From contig NZ_CP069396.1 of NCBI RefSeq assembly GCF_016887565.1, positions 10,088,001 to 10,152,000 of the forward strand: a DNA stretch of 64,000 nucleotides, in the 5' to 3' direction. The notes under the pieces were generated by a model. It was given only the letters and a program-made list of their open reading frames with translations, did not search any database and was not told where the DNA came from. This DNA is from Archangium violaceum (GTDB lineage Bacteria > Myxococcota > Myxococcia > Myxococcales > Myxococcaceae). Numbering within the stretch: the stretch's first letter is position 1; every line of letters begins with the position of its first letter. Shown here piece after piece: positions 54,418 through 64,000 of this stretch. The translations under genes and the position numbers were made by a program.

Positions 54418-55086
54418 ATGGAGTCCAAGCGCGGTAGGGCGGTGGAGGTGCTGGACCGGCTGGAACGGGCCATGCCGGACGTGCGCATCGAGCTGGACTA
54501 TCGCACCCCGCTGGAGCTGCTGGTGGCGGTCATCCTCTCCGCCCAGTGTACGGACAAGCGGGTGAACATGGTGACACCCGCCCTCTTCCAGCGATTCCCG
54601 GACGCACGGGCCTACGCCCGGGCGAGCGCCGCGGAGGTGGAGCCCTTCATCCAGTCGTGCGGCCTGTACCGCGCCAAGGCGAAGAACCTGGTGGCGGCGG
54701 CCAAGGCGCTGGTGGACGAGCACGGAGGCGAGGTGCCCCACTCGCGGGCCGTGCTGGAGAAGCTGCCGGGCGTGGGACACAAGACGGCCGGCGTGGTGTG
54801 CATCCACCTGGGCGGAGACGACGCCTTCCCGGTGGACACCCACGTCAAGCGGCTGGCGTATCGGCTGGGATTCTCCCGGCACGAGGACCCGGACAAGGTG
54901 GAGGCGGACATGCAGGCCCTCCTGCCACCGGAGCGGTGGGCCAAGGGCCACCAGCTCCTGGTCTGGCACGGGCGGAGGACCTGCTTCGCGCGGGCGCCCG
55001 CGTGCGAGCGCTGCCCCGTGGCGGACCTCTGTCCCAGGAAGGGCGTGCCGGCTAGGCCGACGGACGATCCTCTCGCGACGCCTTGA
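54418..55086 (+). CDS. nth: Endonuclease III
   Basis: A 222-residue DNA glycosylase/AP lyase. Key residues are present: helix-hairpin-helix LPGVGHKTAGVV with the catalytic Lys, VDTHVKR with the catalytic Asp, and the 4Fe-4S cluster Cys-x6-Cys-x2-Cys-x5-Cys (CFARAPACERCPVADLC). It removes oxidised pyrimidines in base-excision repair. The ATG before Glu-Ser-Lys is used; a GTG 15 bp upstream is possible. The 3' end overlaps def on the other strand by 35 bp. It is divergent from ltaE. Confidence 0.95.
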   Translation: MESKRGRAVEVLDRLERAMPDVRIELDYRTPLELLVAVILSAQCTDKRVNMVTPALFQRFPDARAYARASAAEVEPFIQSCGLYRAKAKNLVAAAKALVDEHGGEVPHSRAVLEKLPGVGHKTAGVVCIHLGGDDAFPVDTHVKRLAYRLGFSRHEDPDKVEADMQALLPPERWAKGHQLLVWHGRRTCFARAPACERCPVADLCPRKGVPARPTDDPLATP

Positions 55087-55573
55087 CGCGCTTCATCCGC
55101 TTGCGGATGAGCTCGCGCTTGAGCGTGGAGACGTGGTCCACGAAGACGGTGCCGTTCAGGTGGTCCGTCTCGTGCTGCACGGCGATGGACAGCAGCCCGT
55201 CGCACTGGAGCGTCTGCTCCTGGCCCTCGGTGTCGAGGTACTTCACCGTCACCACCGCGGCGCGATCCACGTCCTCGGACTCGCCAGGGATGGACAGGCA
55301 GCCCTCGTTGTAGGTCGTCTTCCCCTCCAGGGCGATGATCTCCGGGTTGATCATCGCCAGCGGCTGGGACTCGGGCTGGCGCGGCCGGGTGTCCAGGACG
55401 ATGACGCGCTGCAGGACACCCACCTGCGGAGCGGCGAGCCCCACGCCATCGGCGGCGTACATGGTCTCGAACATGTCCTTGACCAGGGTGCGGATGGAGT
55501 CGTCCACCCGGGCCACGGGCCTGGCTTTCTGCTTCAGGATGGGATCGGGCCAGATGAGGATTTCGCGAACCAT
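55052..55573 (-). CDS. def: Peptide deformylase
   Basis: A 173-residue metalloprotease-like enzyme with the three deformylase motifs GVGLAAPQVG, EGCLSIPGE and QHETDHLNG; the metal ligands are Cys of the second motif and the two His of the third. It removes the N-terminal formyl group from new proteins. The start is the ATG before Val-Arg-Glu-Ile. The usual partner fmt is not adjacent; it overlaps nth at the 3' end. Confidence 0.96.
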   Translation of the reverse strand: MVREILIWPDPILKQKARPVARVDDSIRTLVKDMFETMYAADGVGLAAPQVGVLQRVIVLDTRPRQPESQPLAMINPEIIALEGKTTYNEGCLSIPGESEDVDRAAVVTVKYLDTEGQEQTLQCDGLLSIAVQHETDHLNGTVFVDHVSTLKRELIRKRMKRVKASREDRPSA

Positions 55574-55811
55574 GGCGCCCCTCTTAACCCCGTGGGAACG
55601 GACGGGCAACCGGCCCGATGTCCCGGGGGCCCCGGTCCACCCGCCCCCGGACGCCTCCCCGCCCCACCAGCGGTCGGCCTCCGGACACCTCCAGGGTGCT
55701 GTCATCCCGAGTGTGATGAAAAAGACACTTGGTGGCTTTCCACCGGGCAGGTGTCCAGGCACACTGAAGCAGTCCGGATATCCCGGCAGTCCGGCTCAGG
55801 AGGAATTCACT

Positions 55812-56513
55812 GTGCTCCGGAAGACCTTCCTGCTCTCCGCCCTGTTGCTGAGCGCCTGCGAGCCCTCCTCGTCGCCCGCGCCCAACATCGTCTCCATCGA
55901 ACCCGAGGAAGTGATGCGCGGCGAGGCGGCGACGATCGCGCTCGAGCTGGACGCTCCACTCCCGGTGAAGATCGATTACGGGAAGAAGACGGCGACGCTG
56001 CTGGGCACACCGACCCTGCGGATCGGCGGACAGGAGGTGGCCATCCAGGGGCTGGAACAGGACGGGACGCTGCTGGCCACGGCGCCCGCGAACCTGACGG
56101 AAGGGCTCCAGGACGTCCAGCTGGAGCTGGGAGACGGGAGCGAGTCGATCCGCGAGCAGGGTCTCACGGTGCTGCCACCCCCTCCCGCCCCGGCGCCCAT
56201 GTCGGATGGGGGCATCGCGGGCCCGCCGCTCGACCTCACCGGCATCCAGATCGACCCCATTCCGGATCAGGTCCGTGACGTCCCGTTCGTCATCACCCTT
56301 CGGGCCGAGGGCCCGGAGGCGGCCGCCTTCACGGGGCAGGTGCTGATCAGCACCAACAAGGGACATGTCACCCCGAACATGAGCGGGGCCTTCACCCAGG
56401 GTGTGCGGCGGGAGCAGGTCGTCCTCGACAAGCAGGGCGGGAACATCATCCTCACCATCCGGGTCGGGGACAGCGTCGTCGCCCAGTCCAACCCCTTCAA
56501 GGTCTCGAAGTAG
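55812..56513 (+). CDS. Lipoprotein with possible IPT/TIG-like domain
   Basis: A 233-residue protein starting with GTG at 55812, where AGGAGG stands at ideal 8-base spacing. A signal sequence ends in the lipobox LLLSAC. Residues ~28-120 (PNIVSIEPEEVMRGEAATIAL, then TLRIGGQEVAIQG and LTEGLQDVQLELGD) have the character of an IPT/TIG immunoglobulin-like domain. A Pro/Ala linker is followed by a second beta domain (about 145-233). Function unknown. It is flanked by the divergent def promoter and the converging coiled-coil gene 18 bp away. Confidence 0.75.
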   Translation: MLRKTFLLSALLLSACEPSSSPAPNIVSIEPEEVMRGEAATIALELDAPLPVKIDYGKKTATLLGTPTLRIGGQEVAIQGLEQDGTLLATAPANLTEGLQDVQLELGDGSESIREQGLTVLPPPPAPAPMSDGGIAGPPLDLTGIQIDPIPDQVRDVPFVITLRAEGPEAAAFTGQVLISTNKGHVTPNMSGAFTQGVRREQVVLDKQGGNIILTIRVGDSVVAQSNPFKVSK

Positions 56514-56531
56514 GCCGGCAGGGCCCCCCAC

Positions 56532-59500
56532 TCAGTCGAGCAGGCTGCGGGCGTACTCCTCGCGCAGCCGGTCGTCCGCGAGCGCCCGGGCCGCCTCGCC
56601 CAGGGCGTTGGAGATCTGCTGGGCGCGGTGCTGGAGCGCCGGGTCCGGGTGCCCCGCGAAACGCAGCGGGTGGAACTCGGCGGTGAGCAGCGCGTAGGCG
56701 CGCTTCACCTCCTCGCTGCCCGCGGTACGCGCGAGCCCCAGCACGGTGAAGTAGTCTGCGTCCTGGATCTCCTCGAACTTCGACTCGAGCCGGCGCACGT
56801 CCAGCTCGCCGGGAGCCGCCTCGGAGGAGACCTCGGCGGCGGGCCGCAGGGTGATGAGGCCCAGGGCGCGCGCGACGGCGAAGACCTTGAGGGCCGTGTC
56901 CTGCGGCATCCCCGCGCCGAGCAGCAACTGCTCGAGCGTCTGCTCTCCGTCGACCTCCTCCAGGAGCCGCAGCTCGCGCGAGGAGAGCCCGAAGGCCTCC
57001 GGCGAGGGCTCGGGCTCCCCGCGGATGACGACCGCGCGCAGTCCGCCGGCGGCCTCCACGAAGGACTCGGTGGAGACGGCGTTGCGCAGGGCCTCGGCCA
57101 GCAGGTGCAGCAGCCGCCGGGTGGAGGCGGCGAGGGCCACCTCGTGCGGAGGTGGCTCCTCGGAGAGCCGGTACAGCGAGGAGGGCTCGGCGAGCGCGTC
57201 CAGGGCCACCTGCTCCGTGTAGCGCTGCACGAGCGGGACGACCTCGTTCTCGCGCACGTAGCCCCGGCCGCGCATGGCGTCGATGAGCGCCCCCGTGGAG
57301 GCACCGCGCACCAGACGCAGCTCGTTCTCCTGGCGCGCGTCGATGAGACCATCCGCCCGGGCGCGATCCACGAGCGACTCGTCCTGAGCGGAGGAGACCG
57401 CTCCCACCAGAGCCCCATCCTTCAACCAGAGGATGCGCAGGGCTCCGGCCACCTTGAGCTCCAGGCGGACCCCGGCGCGCCCCTCCTGCAGACGGGTGAT
57501 GAGCCGCGCGAGCCCCTCCTGGTTGACACTGCCCGCGCGGGGGATGTCCACCTCGAAGCCACCGGGCACCTCGAGCGTGACGAGCGCCGCCTTCGCACGG
57601 GCCGCCATCTCCTCTGCCTCGGCGCGGGCCTTCGCGACGACCGCATCCGTCTCCGAGCGCACCTTCGCGACGGTCTGCTCCGCCTCGCGCAGCGCCCGCT
57701 CCTCGGCCTCGCGCCGGGACCTCTCCGCGCGGGCGAGGCGCTCGACCGACTCCGTCTCCGCCTGGGCCTTCGCCGCCTCGAGCCGCTCCACCTCGTGGGC
57801 GAGGAACTCCCGCTCCTCCCGCTCCTGGGCCAGCGTCTTCTCGAACCGCTCCGCCCGCGCCTCCAGCTCCGCGCGCACGAGGGACAGCTCCTCCCGCTCG
57901 CGGGAAGCCTCGTCGACCCGGGCCCGTGCCTCGAAGAGGGCCTGCTCGGCGGCCTCGGCTCGCGCTTCCGCCTCGGTCCGAGCCTGCTTCTCCTCGGCGG
58001 CCCTGGCCTGCATGGCGGCCCGTGCCTTCTCCGCGCGCTCGACCCGGGCCTCCAGCTCGACGCTCAATCGCTCCGCGGTGGCGGCCCGCGTCTCCGCGTC
58101 GACCCGCGCCCGCTCCAGCTCCTCGGCCTGCCCGTCCGTCGAGACCCGCGCCTTCTCCGCGCGCTCGGCCCGGGCCTCCGTCTCGACTCGCAACCGCTCC
58201 GCGGTGGCGGCCCGCGTCTCCGCGTCGACCCGCGCCCGCTCCAGCTCCTCGGCCTGTCCGAGCGCCTCGGCCCGCTCCCGCTCCGCCTCGTGGGCGCGCT
58301 CTTCCGCCTGGGCCCGGGCCTTCTCCGCCGCCTCGGCCCGCGTCTCCGCCTCGGTGCGAGCCCGCGCCGCGGCGTCGACTCGCGCTTCCGCCTCGCTCCG
58401 GGCCGACTCCGCCGCCTCGATTCGCGACTCCGCCTCGGCCCGCGCCTTCTCCGCCGCCTCCGCGCGAGACTCCGCCTCGGTGCGGGCCTTCATCTCCGCC
58501 TGCACGCGCGCATCCGCGCTGGTGCGCGCGCGGGCTTCCACCTCGGCCCGCGCCTTCTTCTCCGCGTTGGCCCGGGACTCCGCCTCGGCTCGCGCCTTCT
58601 CCGCGGCCGCGAGACGGGACTCCACCTCCACGCGGGAACGGGACTCGGCTTCCACACGGGCCTCGGCCTGGGTGCGCGCCTGGCGCTCCGCCTCGGCTCG
58701 CGCCTCCGCCTCCGCACGGCCCCTGGCCTCCTTCTCGGCGCGCGCCGTCACGTCCTTGCGCGCCTTGGCCTCCCCGTGGGCCCTCGCCTCCCACTCCTTG
58801 CGGGACTTCGTCTCCGCCTCGGCCCGCGCCTCCACCTCGGCCCGCGCGGCCTTCTCCGCCTCGGCCCGCGCTTCCGCCCGCGTCCGTGCCTCCGCCTCGG
58901 ACGTGGCGCGCTGCTCCACCCTGGCGCGCTCGCGCTCCCGCTCCTCGGCCTTCGCCCGCCACTCCGCGAGCTGCGCCTCGAGCTCCGCGACCCGCGCGTT
59001 CACCTCGGCGAGCTGCTGCTCCCGCTGCGGCTGCAGCCGGGCCTCCCGCTCGCGCGTCGCGCTCGCCTCGGCCTCCACCGCCTGGCGCCGCTGCGCCTCG
59101 GCCGTGCGCGCCTGCTCGAGCTCCGCCTCCCGCGCCCGTGCCGCCTCCAACTGCCGCTCCACCTCGAGCCGCAGCGAGGCCTCGAGCCCCCGCTCCTCCG
59201 CGAGCGCCGTGAGCCGGACCCGCTGCGCCTCGGCCTCGCGCCGCAGCGACTCCTCCCGGGCCCAGGCCTCCTGCTTCAGCCGCTCCACCTCGGAGCGCAG
59301 GGACGACTCGCTCGCGCGCGCCGCCTCCACCTCGCGCTGGAGCGCGTCCAGCCGCGTCCGGGCCTCCTCGGTCTCGCGCCGCAGCGACTCCTCGCGGGCC
59401 TTCGGCGCGTCCGACTGCTTCTCCAGCGCGGACTGGAGCTCCGCCACGCGCTCCTCGAGCTCCGTGGTCCTGCGCTCCGCGTCGCGCCGGCGAGCCACCG

Positions 59501-61100
59501 CCGTATCCCGCTCGGACAGCACCTGCGCGAGCCGACGCTCCGCCCGCAGGATGCGGACCTCCAGCACCGCGAGCGCATCGTCCGACGAGAGGGAGGCCAC
59601 GTCCGCCGCCACATCCGTCATCCCCGGCACGGGCCGCAGCGCGAACTTCGACGTGGTCTCCGGGACTGTCTTCGACGCGAGCCGGGCCTCCGCCGCGCGC
59701 CCCTGCTCCACCGCCGGAGCCGGTTCGGTCTTCAAGGACCCGGCTTCCACCGGCTCGCTCTTCACCGGCTCGCTCTTCACCGGCTCGCTTCGAGGCGATG
59801 CCGCGGGCTCGGAGTCGAACCAGTCCGAGCCCACGCTCTCCTGGTGCGGCTCCTCCCAGCCCTCCGGAGCGTCACCCTCCGTCGGCAACGGGGCGTCCTC
59901 CGGCACGGGCTCCAGGTCCGAGCCCGCCAGGTGAGGCTTGGATGGGCCCTCCTTCTCCGGCACCGCTGGGGCCGGCTCCACGTCGAAGAAGCCCACGTCC
60001 CCGAGCCGGGGCGCGGCCTTCGCCTCGGCCCGCTCGCGCTCCAGCGCCGCTTCGATCTCCAGCTGTGCGAGCCGCTCGGCCTCCGCGCGGGCCTCCGCCT
60101 CGACATCGACGACCTTCACCTGGGGCAGCGGACGCAGCGGCTCGACCGGCACCGACTCCGGAGCCGAGACCGTCACGGGCCCCATCTCGCCCGGCGACAC
60201 GGCCGTGATGGTGGGAATCGCCGAGCCCATGGCGGGGGTCCGGGCGAAGAGCCCCGCGGAAGAGGTGGGCAGCGAGGACTCCTCCTGCTTGCGGCGGCGC
60301 CGGGCGGCGGCCTCGAGGCGGACCTCATCCTCCAGGCGCAGCATCTCCTTCTCGTCGGGCCCGCGAGGCGCCTCCACCGGCACCTGGCCCGACACGACCA
60401 CCGCCTGCTCCGTCTGCCCGAAGAGCGACTCCGCCTCGTCTCCAGGGTCCGGCTCGGACAGGGCCGAGGCCCTCGGCGCGGCGCGCTCCGCCGGAGCCGG
60501 GTCCGGCGTGGCCGGGACGGTGGCCACCACCGCCTGCTCCGTCTGGGCGAACAGGTCCTCGGCATCGAGGGTGGACTGGAGCTTGCGCCCCTCGTCCGTC
60601 TTGGGCAGGTCGTCGAAGAGCGAGTGCTCCAGGGCGGCGTTGCGCACGGGCGCGGAGGACTTCTGGACGAGCCCCGGAGGCCCGGACCGCACGGGGGCTG
60701 GCTCCTCCACCGGCGCCTCCACGTCGTCCCGCACCGCGTACCAGGCCTCCGGGCCCGAGGGGGAGCGGATGACGGTGGCCACCTGCTCCACGAAGCCGGA
60801 GCCGTCCAGGGGAAGGGGCGCCACGGGGGCGGCGCTGCCGGGGACGGGCTCGCCGAGCAGCAGCACGCGTGCCAGCCGCATGTCCGGGTGCTGCCCGAGC
60901 TCCTCCAGGACGAGGGGGCCGCGCCCGCTCTCCACGCTCGGCGCCAGGATGATGAGCGCGGGCAGGTGATGGCCGAAGGCAATGAGGGCATCGGCCACGG
61001 AGGTGGCGAGGATGACCTCATAGCCCTCGCGCGCGAGCAGCCGGCGCACGGTGGCGATGGTGGCGATGTCGTCGTGGACGAGGAGGACCGATTCGGCCAT
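56532..61100 (-). CDS. Pseudo-receiver / long coiled-coil / DUF4388-like / J-like protein
   Basis: A 1522-residue protein. Residues ~1-115 look like a response-regulator receiver ([21 protein letters not shown]), but where the phospho-acceptor Asp is expected it reads LIILAPSV, so it is probably not phosphorylated. Residues ~120-500 are Pro/Glu/Ala-rich and likely disordered. About 500-1165 are a nearly unbroken Arg/Ala/Glu coiled coil. About 1170-1400 resemble DUF4388 ([29 protein letters not shown]). The last ~85 residues resemble a J-domain with HPL instead of HPD. Pseudo-receiver plus coiled coil recalls the Myxococcus polarity and motility proteins AglZ and FrzS. It lies 17 bp after priA on the same strand. 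Confidence 0.75.
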   Translation of the reverse strand: MAESVLLVHDDIATIATVRRLLAREGYEVILATSVADALIAFGHHLPALIILAPSVESGRGPLVLEELGQHPDMRLARVLLLGEPVPGSAAPVAPLPLDGSGFVEQVATVIRSPSGPEAWYAVRDDVEAPVEEPAPVRSGPPGLVQKSSAPVRNAALEHSLFDDLPKTDEGRKLQSTLDAEDLFAQTEQAVVATVPATPDPAPAERAAPRASALSEPDPGDEAESLFGQTEQAVVVSGQVPVEAPRGPDEKEMLRLEDEVRLEAAARRRRKQEESSLPTSSAGLFARTPAMGSAIPTITAVSPGEMGPVTVSAPESVPVEPLRPLPQVKVVDVEAEARAEAERLAQLEIEAALERERAEAKAAPRLGDVGFFDVEPAPAVPEKEGPSKPHLAGSDLEPVPEDAPLPTEGDAPEGWEEPHQESVGSDWFDSEPAASPRSEPVKSEPVKSEPVEAGSLKTEPAPAVEQGRAAEARLASKTVPETTSKFALRPVPGMTDVAADVASLSSDDALAVLEVRILRAERRLAQVLSERDTAVARRRDAERRTTELEERVAELQSALEKQSDAPKAREESLRRETEEARTRLDALQREVEAARASESSLRSEVERLKQEAWAREESLRREAEAQRVRLTALAEERGLEASLRLEVERQLEAARAREAELEQARTAEAQRRQAVEAEASATREREARLQPQREQQLAEVNARVAELEAQLAEWRAKAEERERERARVEQRATSEAEARTRAEARAEAEKAARAEVEARAEAETKSRKEWEARAHGEAKARKDVTARAEKEARGRAEAEARAEAERQARTQAEARVEAESRSRVEVESRLAAAEKARAEAESRANAEKKARAEVEARARTSADARVQAEMKARTEAESRAEAAEKARAEAESRIEAAESARSEAEARVDAAARARTEAETRAEAAEKARAQAEERAHEAERERAEALGQAEELERARVDAETRAATAERLRVETEARAERAEKARVSTDGQAEELERARVDAETRAATAERLSVELEARVERAEKARAAMQARAAEEKQARTEAEARAEAAEQALFEARARVDEASREREELSLVRAELEARAERFEKTLAQEREEREFLAHEVERLEAAKAQAETESVERLARAERSRREAEERALREAEQTVAKVRSETDAVVAKARAEAEEMAARAKAALVTLEVPGGFEVDIPRAGSVNQEGLARLITRLQEGRAGVRLELKVAGALRILWLKDGALVGAVSSAQDESLVDRARADGLIDARQENELRLVRGASTGALIDAMRGRGYVRENEVVPLVQRYTEQVALDALAEPSSLYRLSEEPPPHEVALAASTRRLLHLLAEALRNAVSTESFVEAAGGLRAVVIRGEPEPSPEAFGLSSRELRLLEEVDGEQTLEQLLLGAGMPQDTALKVFAVARALGLITLRPAAEVSSEAAPGELDVRRLESKFEEIQDADYFTVLGLARTAGSEEVKRAYALLTAEFHPLRFAGHPDPALQHRAQQISNALGEAARALADDRLREEYARSLLD

Positions 61101-61117
61101 TGGAAGCGGGCGCGAGT

Positions 61118-63361
61118 CTACAGCATGGCCGCCGGATCCACGTCGATCGTGACACGCACGGCGGACGGAATGTCCACCAGCTTCGCTTCCAGGCGGGCGA
61201 GCAGCGGGGCGAGCGCCGCATGGGTAGGGGCCTTGAGCAGCAACTGCCACCGGGTGCGGCCCCGGATGCGGGAGATGGGGGCGATGGCGGGCCCCAGCAG
61301 GCGCACCCCCCAGGAGGCGGGGGGCATGTTGCGGCCGATGAAGTCCCCGAGCAACCGGGCCACGCTGGCGGTCTGCTCGGCGCTCTCGCCCTCGAGGCGG
61401 ACGGCGGCCATCCGGGTGTAGGGCGGCCAGGCGAGCACCTTGCGCCGCCCCAGCTCCCCCTCGGCGAAGCCGTCGAAGTCATGGGCGAGCATGCGCTTCA
61501 CGGGCTCGGCGTCCGGGTTGTAGGTCTGCACCAGCACCCGGCCCGGGTCCTTCCCGCGCCCGGCGCGGCCGGCCACCTGGGTGAGGAGGTGGAAGGTGCG
61601 CTCGGAGGCGCGGAAGTCGGGGATGGCCAGCGAGGTGTCCGCCATCACCACGCACACCAGCGTCACCCCGGGGAAGTCGTGCCCCTTGGCCACCATCTGC
61701 GTGCCCACCAGGACGTCGATCTCCCGGCGGGCGAAGGAGGCGAGCAGCTCCGTGAGGCGCTCGGCGCTGGTGGCCGAGTCCCGGTCCAACCGGGCCACGC
61801 GGGCCTGGGGAATGCGCTCGGCGACCTCGGCCTCCACGCGCTCGGTGCCGATGCCCATCTTGAGCAGGGGCCCGGTGCACTCGCGGCAGTGCTCGGGCAC
61901 CGGGTGGGCCACGCCGCAGTAGTGACACACCAGCCGGTTCTGCGAGCGGTGGTAGGTGAGGCACACGTCACACTCGGAGCACTTCACCGAGGTGCCGCAC
62001 ACCTCGCAGATGAGGAAGGTGCTGTGGCCGCGGCGGTTGAGGAAGAGGATGACCTGCTGGCCGCGGCCGATGGTCTCCGCCATGGCGTCGAGCAGCGGCG
62101 GGGAGAGGATGGGAGCCTCCTCCTGGGCGAGCGGCTCGCGGGGGCGCTCCTGGCGCAGGTCCACCAGTTGGATGGTGGGCATGGGCCGGTCGTCGACGCG
62201 GTTCTTGAGCTCCAGCTTGCGGTAGCGGCCGCGGCGGGTGTTCTCCAGCGTCTCGAGCGAGGGCGTGGCCGAGCCGAGCACCACCACGGCCCCGGCCTGC
62301 TTGGCGCGCACCACGGCCAGGTCGCGCGCCTGGTAGCGCAACTTGTCCTCCTGCTTGAAGGAGGGGTCGTGCTCCTCGTCCACCACGACGAGGCCGAGAT
62401 TCTCCACGGGGGCGAACACGGCCGAGCGTACGCCCACGGCGATGCGCACCGAGCCCTTGCGCAGGGCCTGCCAGTGGAAGAGGCGCTCGCGGTCCTTGAG
62501 GGCCGAGTGCAGCACGGCCACGTCGGCGCCGAAGCGGCTGCGGAAGCGGCCCACGAGCTGGGGCGTGAGGGCGATCTCGGGTACCAACACGAGGCTGCCC
62601 TTGCCGTGCTCGAGCGCGCGCTCCACGGCGCGCAGGTACACCTCGGTCTTGCCGCTGCCGGTGACACCGTGGAGGAGGAAGGGCTGGAAGCCGCCAAGGT
62701 CAACGGCGGTGTGGAGCTCCGTCACCGCGGCGGCCTGCTCGGGAGTGAGCTGGTCGGGACGGCCCTGGGCGAGCCCCTCCTTCACCCCCGGGGCGATGAC
62801 CTCCTCCTCGATGCGGACGAAGCCACGATCGACCAGCTTGCGCAGCGTCTCGCGGGCGCCGGGGATGGCATGGGCCACCTCCTCGATGGGGGCGCGGCCG
62901 CCCACCGCGAGGAGATAGGCGAGCGCGGCGGACTGCGCGGGGGCGCGGCGGAGGACGGCGGGCGCCTCGGGGACGAGCGCCACGGCGAACTCCTGCACGT
63001 CGGGCTTCGCCTGCTTCTCCTCCTCGGCCTTGGTGAGCCCGGGGGGAAGCGCGCTCTTGATGACCTCACCGAGCGGGTAGCGGTAGTGCTCGGCGGCGAA
63101 ACGCAGGAGCGCGATGAGGTCCGGAGGGAGGGACGGCGAGTCCTCCAGCACCTTCATGATGGGCTTGAGCTTGACGCTCTCGCTCTCGGGAGGAGGCGTG
63201 GCGGGCCCGAGGAAGAAGCCGAGCGACATGCTGCGGCCGAAGGGCACGAGGATGCGCTGGCCCGGCGACAGACGGCCGGAGAGACCGTCGGGGACGACGT
63301 AGGTGAACTCGCCCCGGACAGGACGGCCGACGGCAACGGAGGCGAGGTTCGAGGGGCTCAA
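61118..63361 (-). CDS. priA: Primosomal replication helicase PriA
   Basis: A 747-residue protein. The N-terminal DNA-binding part opens [20 protein letters not shown]. Helicase motifs include Walker [16 protein letters not shown], Walker B DEEHD and the zinc-binding cysteines ([16 protein letters not shown], then CHYCG and CREC). It restarts stalled forks by loading the replicative helicase. It starts with a rare TTG; no ATG precedes the conserved N-terminus. The pseudo-receiver gene follows 17 bp downstream and may be co-transcribed. Confidence 0.95.
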   Translation of the reverse strand: MSPSNLASVAVGRPVRGEFTYVVPDGLSGRLSPGQRILVPFGRSMSLGFFLGPATPPPESESVKLKPIMKVLEDSPSLPPDLIALLRFAAEHYRYPLGEVIKSALPPGLTKAEEEKQAKPDVQEFAVALVPEAPAVLRRAPAQSAALAYLLAVGGRAPIEEVAHAIPGARETLRKLVDRGFVRIEEEVIAPGVKEGLAQGRPDQLTPEQAAAVTELHTAVDLGGFQPFLLHGVTGSGKTEVYLRAVERALEHGKGSLVLVPEIALTPQLVGRFRSRFGADVAVLHSALKDRERLFHWQALRKGSVRIAVGVRSAVFAPVENLGLVVVDEEHDPSFKQEDKLRYQARDLAVVRAKQAGAVVVLGSATPSLETLENTRRGRYRKLELKNRVDDRPMPTIQLVDLRQERPREPLAQEEAPILSPPLLDAMAETIGRGQQVILFLNRRGHSTFLICEVCGTSVKCSECDVCLTYHRSQNRLVCHYCGVAHPVPEHCRECTGPLLKMGIGTERVEAEVAERIPQARVARLDRDSATSAERLTELLASFARREIDVLVGTQMVAKGHDFPGVTLVCVVMADTSLAIPDFRASERTFHLLTQVAGRAGRGKDPGRVLVQTYNPDAEPVKRMLAHDFDGFAEGELGRRKVLAWPPYTRMAAVRLEGESAEQTASVARLLGDFIGRNMPPASWGVRLLGPAIAPISRIRGRTRWQLLLKAPTHAALAPLLARLEAKLVDIPSAVRVTIDVDPAAML

Positions 63362-63482
63362 GGCGACAGGGGAGCACTGTAGCGGCGGCCTCTGACACCG
63401 GTAGTTTTCTGGCCACGGTGCACCCCGTGGACGCGCGCGATGTCCGGGAATGCACTGGGGGTGCTGGAGGCAGAAGGACGTC

Positions 63483-64000
63483 TTACGCGGAGCCCTGTTT
63501 CGTGGTGGTCAACGGGTGGGGTCCCCGAGGGTTCCACACGTACTCCTCGCTGAGCGTCAGCCGCATGTTGGTGAACCCGTGCCGCGCCACGAAGCGCTCG
63601 AAGCGCTCGGACACGGTCAGGACCCCCTGGAGCCCCCTGGGGTGGAAGATGTCCTCCCCCTGCCAGGTGCCCGACTCCAGGGTGAAGCCGTGAATGGCAT
63701 CAATGCCCTCACAGCGGCACTCCTCACAGGTGGGAGTCTTCCCGTAACGAATGCGGCTGCGCGAAAGGTCCACCGCCGCGCGACCGAGGCAGGGCCTGAC
63801 GGTGAAGTACTGAGGGACATTTGATGGCTTGGGGCTTCGCCGCTTCCTGCGCACCCGCATAACCTCCACTGGATGGAAGCCCTCGAGTCCCGTGAGGCCC
63901 TCGTCGCGCAAGGCCTGGGCCAACCGCTTGGACACAAGCAGGTCATCCCCGGAAAGATGAAGGAAATCCCCAAGTTCCTCACCGTGCAGCACCAGATCGA
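63483..64000 (-). CDS. Partial double-CXXCG family protein (SitI6-like immunity family)
   Basis: The C-terminal ~172 residues of a gene whose 5' end lies beyond the window. The stretches LVSKRLAQALRDEGLTGLEGFHPVEV, TCEECRCEGID and SERFERFVARHGFTNMRLTLSEE match the second half of the Myxococcus double-CXXCG paralogous family (TIGR02264), whose members include the SitI6 immunity protein paired with a SitA6 toxin. Only the second, altered Cys-x2-Cys is visible. A toxin gene would be expected upstream, beyond 64000. Assignment is by eye. Confidence 0.65.
   Translation of the reverse strand, partial: DLVLHGEELGDFLHLSGDDLLVSKRLAQALRDEGLTGLEGFHPVEVMRVRRKRRSPKPSNVPQYFTVRPCLGRAAVDLSRSRIRYGKTPTCEECRCEGIDAIHGFTLESGTWQGEDIFHPRGLQGVLTVSERFERFVARHGFTNMRLTLSEEYVWNPRGPHPLTTTKQGSA

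Noticed and set aside
56628-61421. A plus-strand open frame of almost 1600 codons opposite the coiled-coil gene
   Set aside because: Its product is a Leu/Arg/Gly-rich string without domains. It is a high-GC shadow of the minus-strand gene, whose product has recognisable domains and a regular coiled coil.

Overview
The window is a 64-kb piece of a very GC-rich chromosome, most probably from a myxobacterium of the Cystobacterineae (Archangium/Cystobacter/Myxococcus group). The evidence is three proteins ending in a MYXO-CTERM-like anchor (Gly-Cys, hydrophobic stretch, Arg cluster), a member of the Myxococcus paralogous family TIGR02265/DUF2378, a member of the Myxococcus double-CXXCG paralogous family at the right edge, and many secreted lipoproteins. 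No tRNA, rRNA, CRISPR array, prophage or insertion sequence was recognised. Genes are dense, and many neighbours are translationally coupled by ATGA overlaps or converge with overlapping 3' ends.

Layout. 1-2.6 kb: a leftward operon of secreted matrixin-type metalloprotease, lipoprotein, ECF-type sigma factor and the first codons of a further gene. 2.6-10 kb: M20 peptidase, a divergent LysR/short-chain dehydrogenase pair sharing a palindromic operator, an Rpn-type nuclease, a TPR lipoprotein and a LytS/LytR-type two-component pair. 10-17 kb: gatCAB with a small zinc-ribbon gene in front, and divergently a large ftsK. 17-24.5 kb: a surface block of a 1593-residue repeat/HYR protein, an OmpA-family porin-like protein and a thrombospondin-type-3 repeat protein. 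24.5-31 kb: a small monooxygenase, rlmL, plsY, several small conserved proteins, one PD-(D/E)XK-like protein, palindromic repeats and a B12-binding radical SAM protein.

31-38 kb: a self-contained TonB system. A large TonB-dependent receptor with a partner lipoprotein is transcribed leftward, and tonB-exbB-exbD-exbD rightward from a shared promoter region; a strong RNA hairpin separates exbB from the two exbD genes. 38-56.5 kb: mostly housekeeping (comM, type II NADH dehydrogenase, plsC, recA, cinA, pssA, HU, M23 peptidase, threonine aldolase, endonuclease III, peptide deformylase), mixed with surface or envelope proteins of unknown role. 56.5-61.1 kb: a 1522-residue protein with a degenerate receiver domain, a coiled coil of about 660 residues, a DUF4388-like region and a J-like C-terminus. 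61-63.4 kb: priA. The window ends inside a double-CXXCG family gene.

The genes of most interest are the coiled-coil pseudo-receiver protein, the protease/sigma-factor operon, the receptor-lipoprotein-TonB unit with its intra-operon hairpin, and a family of palindromic repeats placed at gene 3' ends, one copy of which supplies the stop codons of two converging genes. Functions are assigned by reading the protein sequences; no database search was run.
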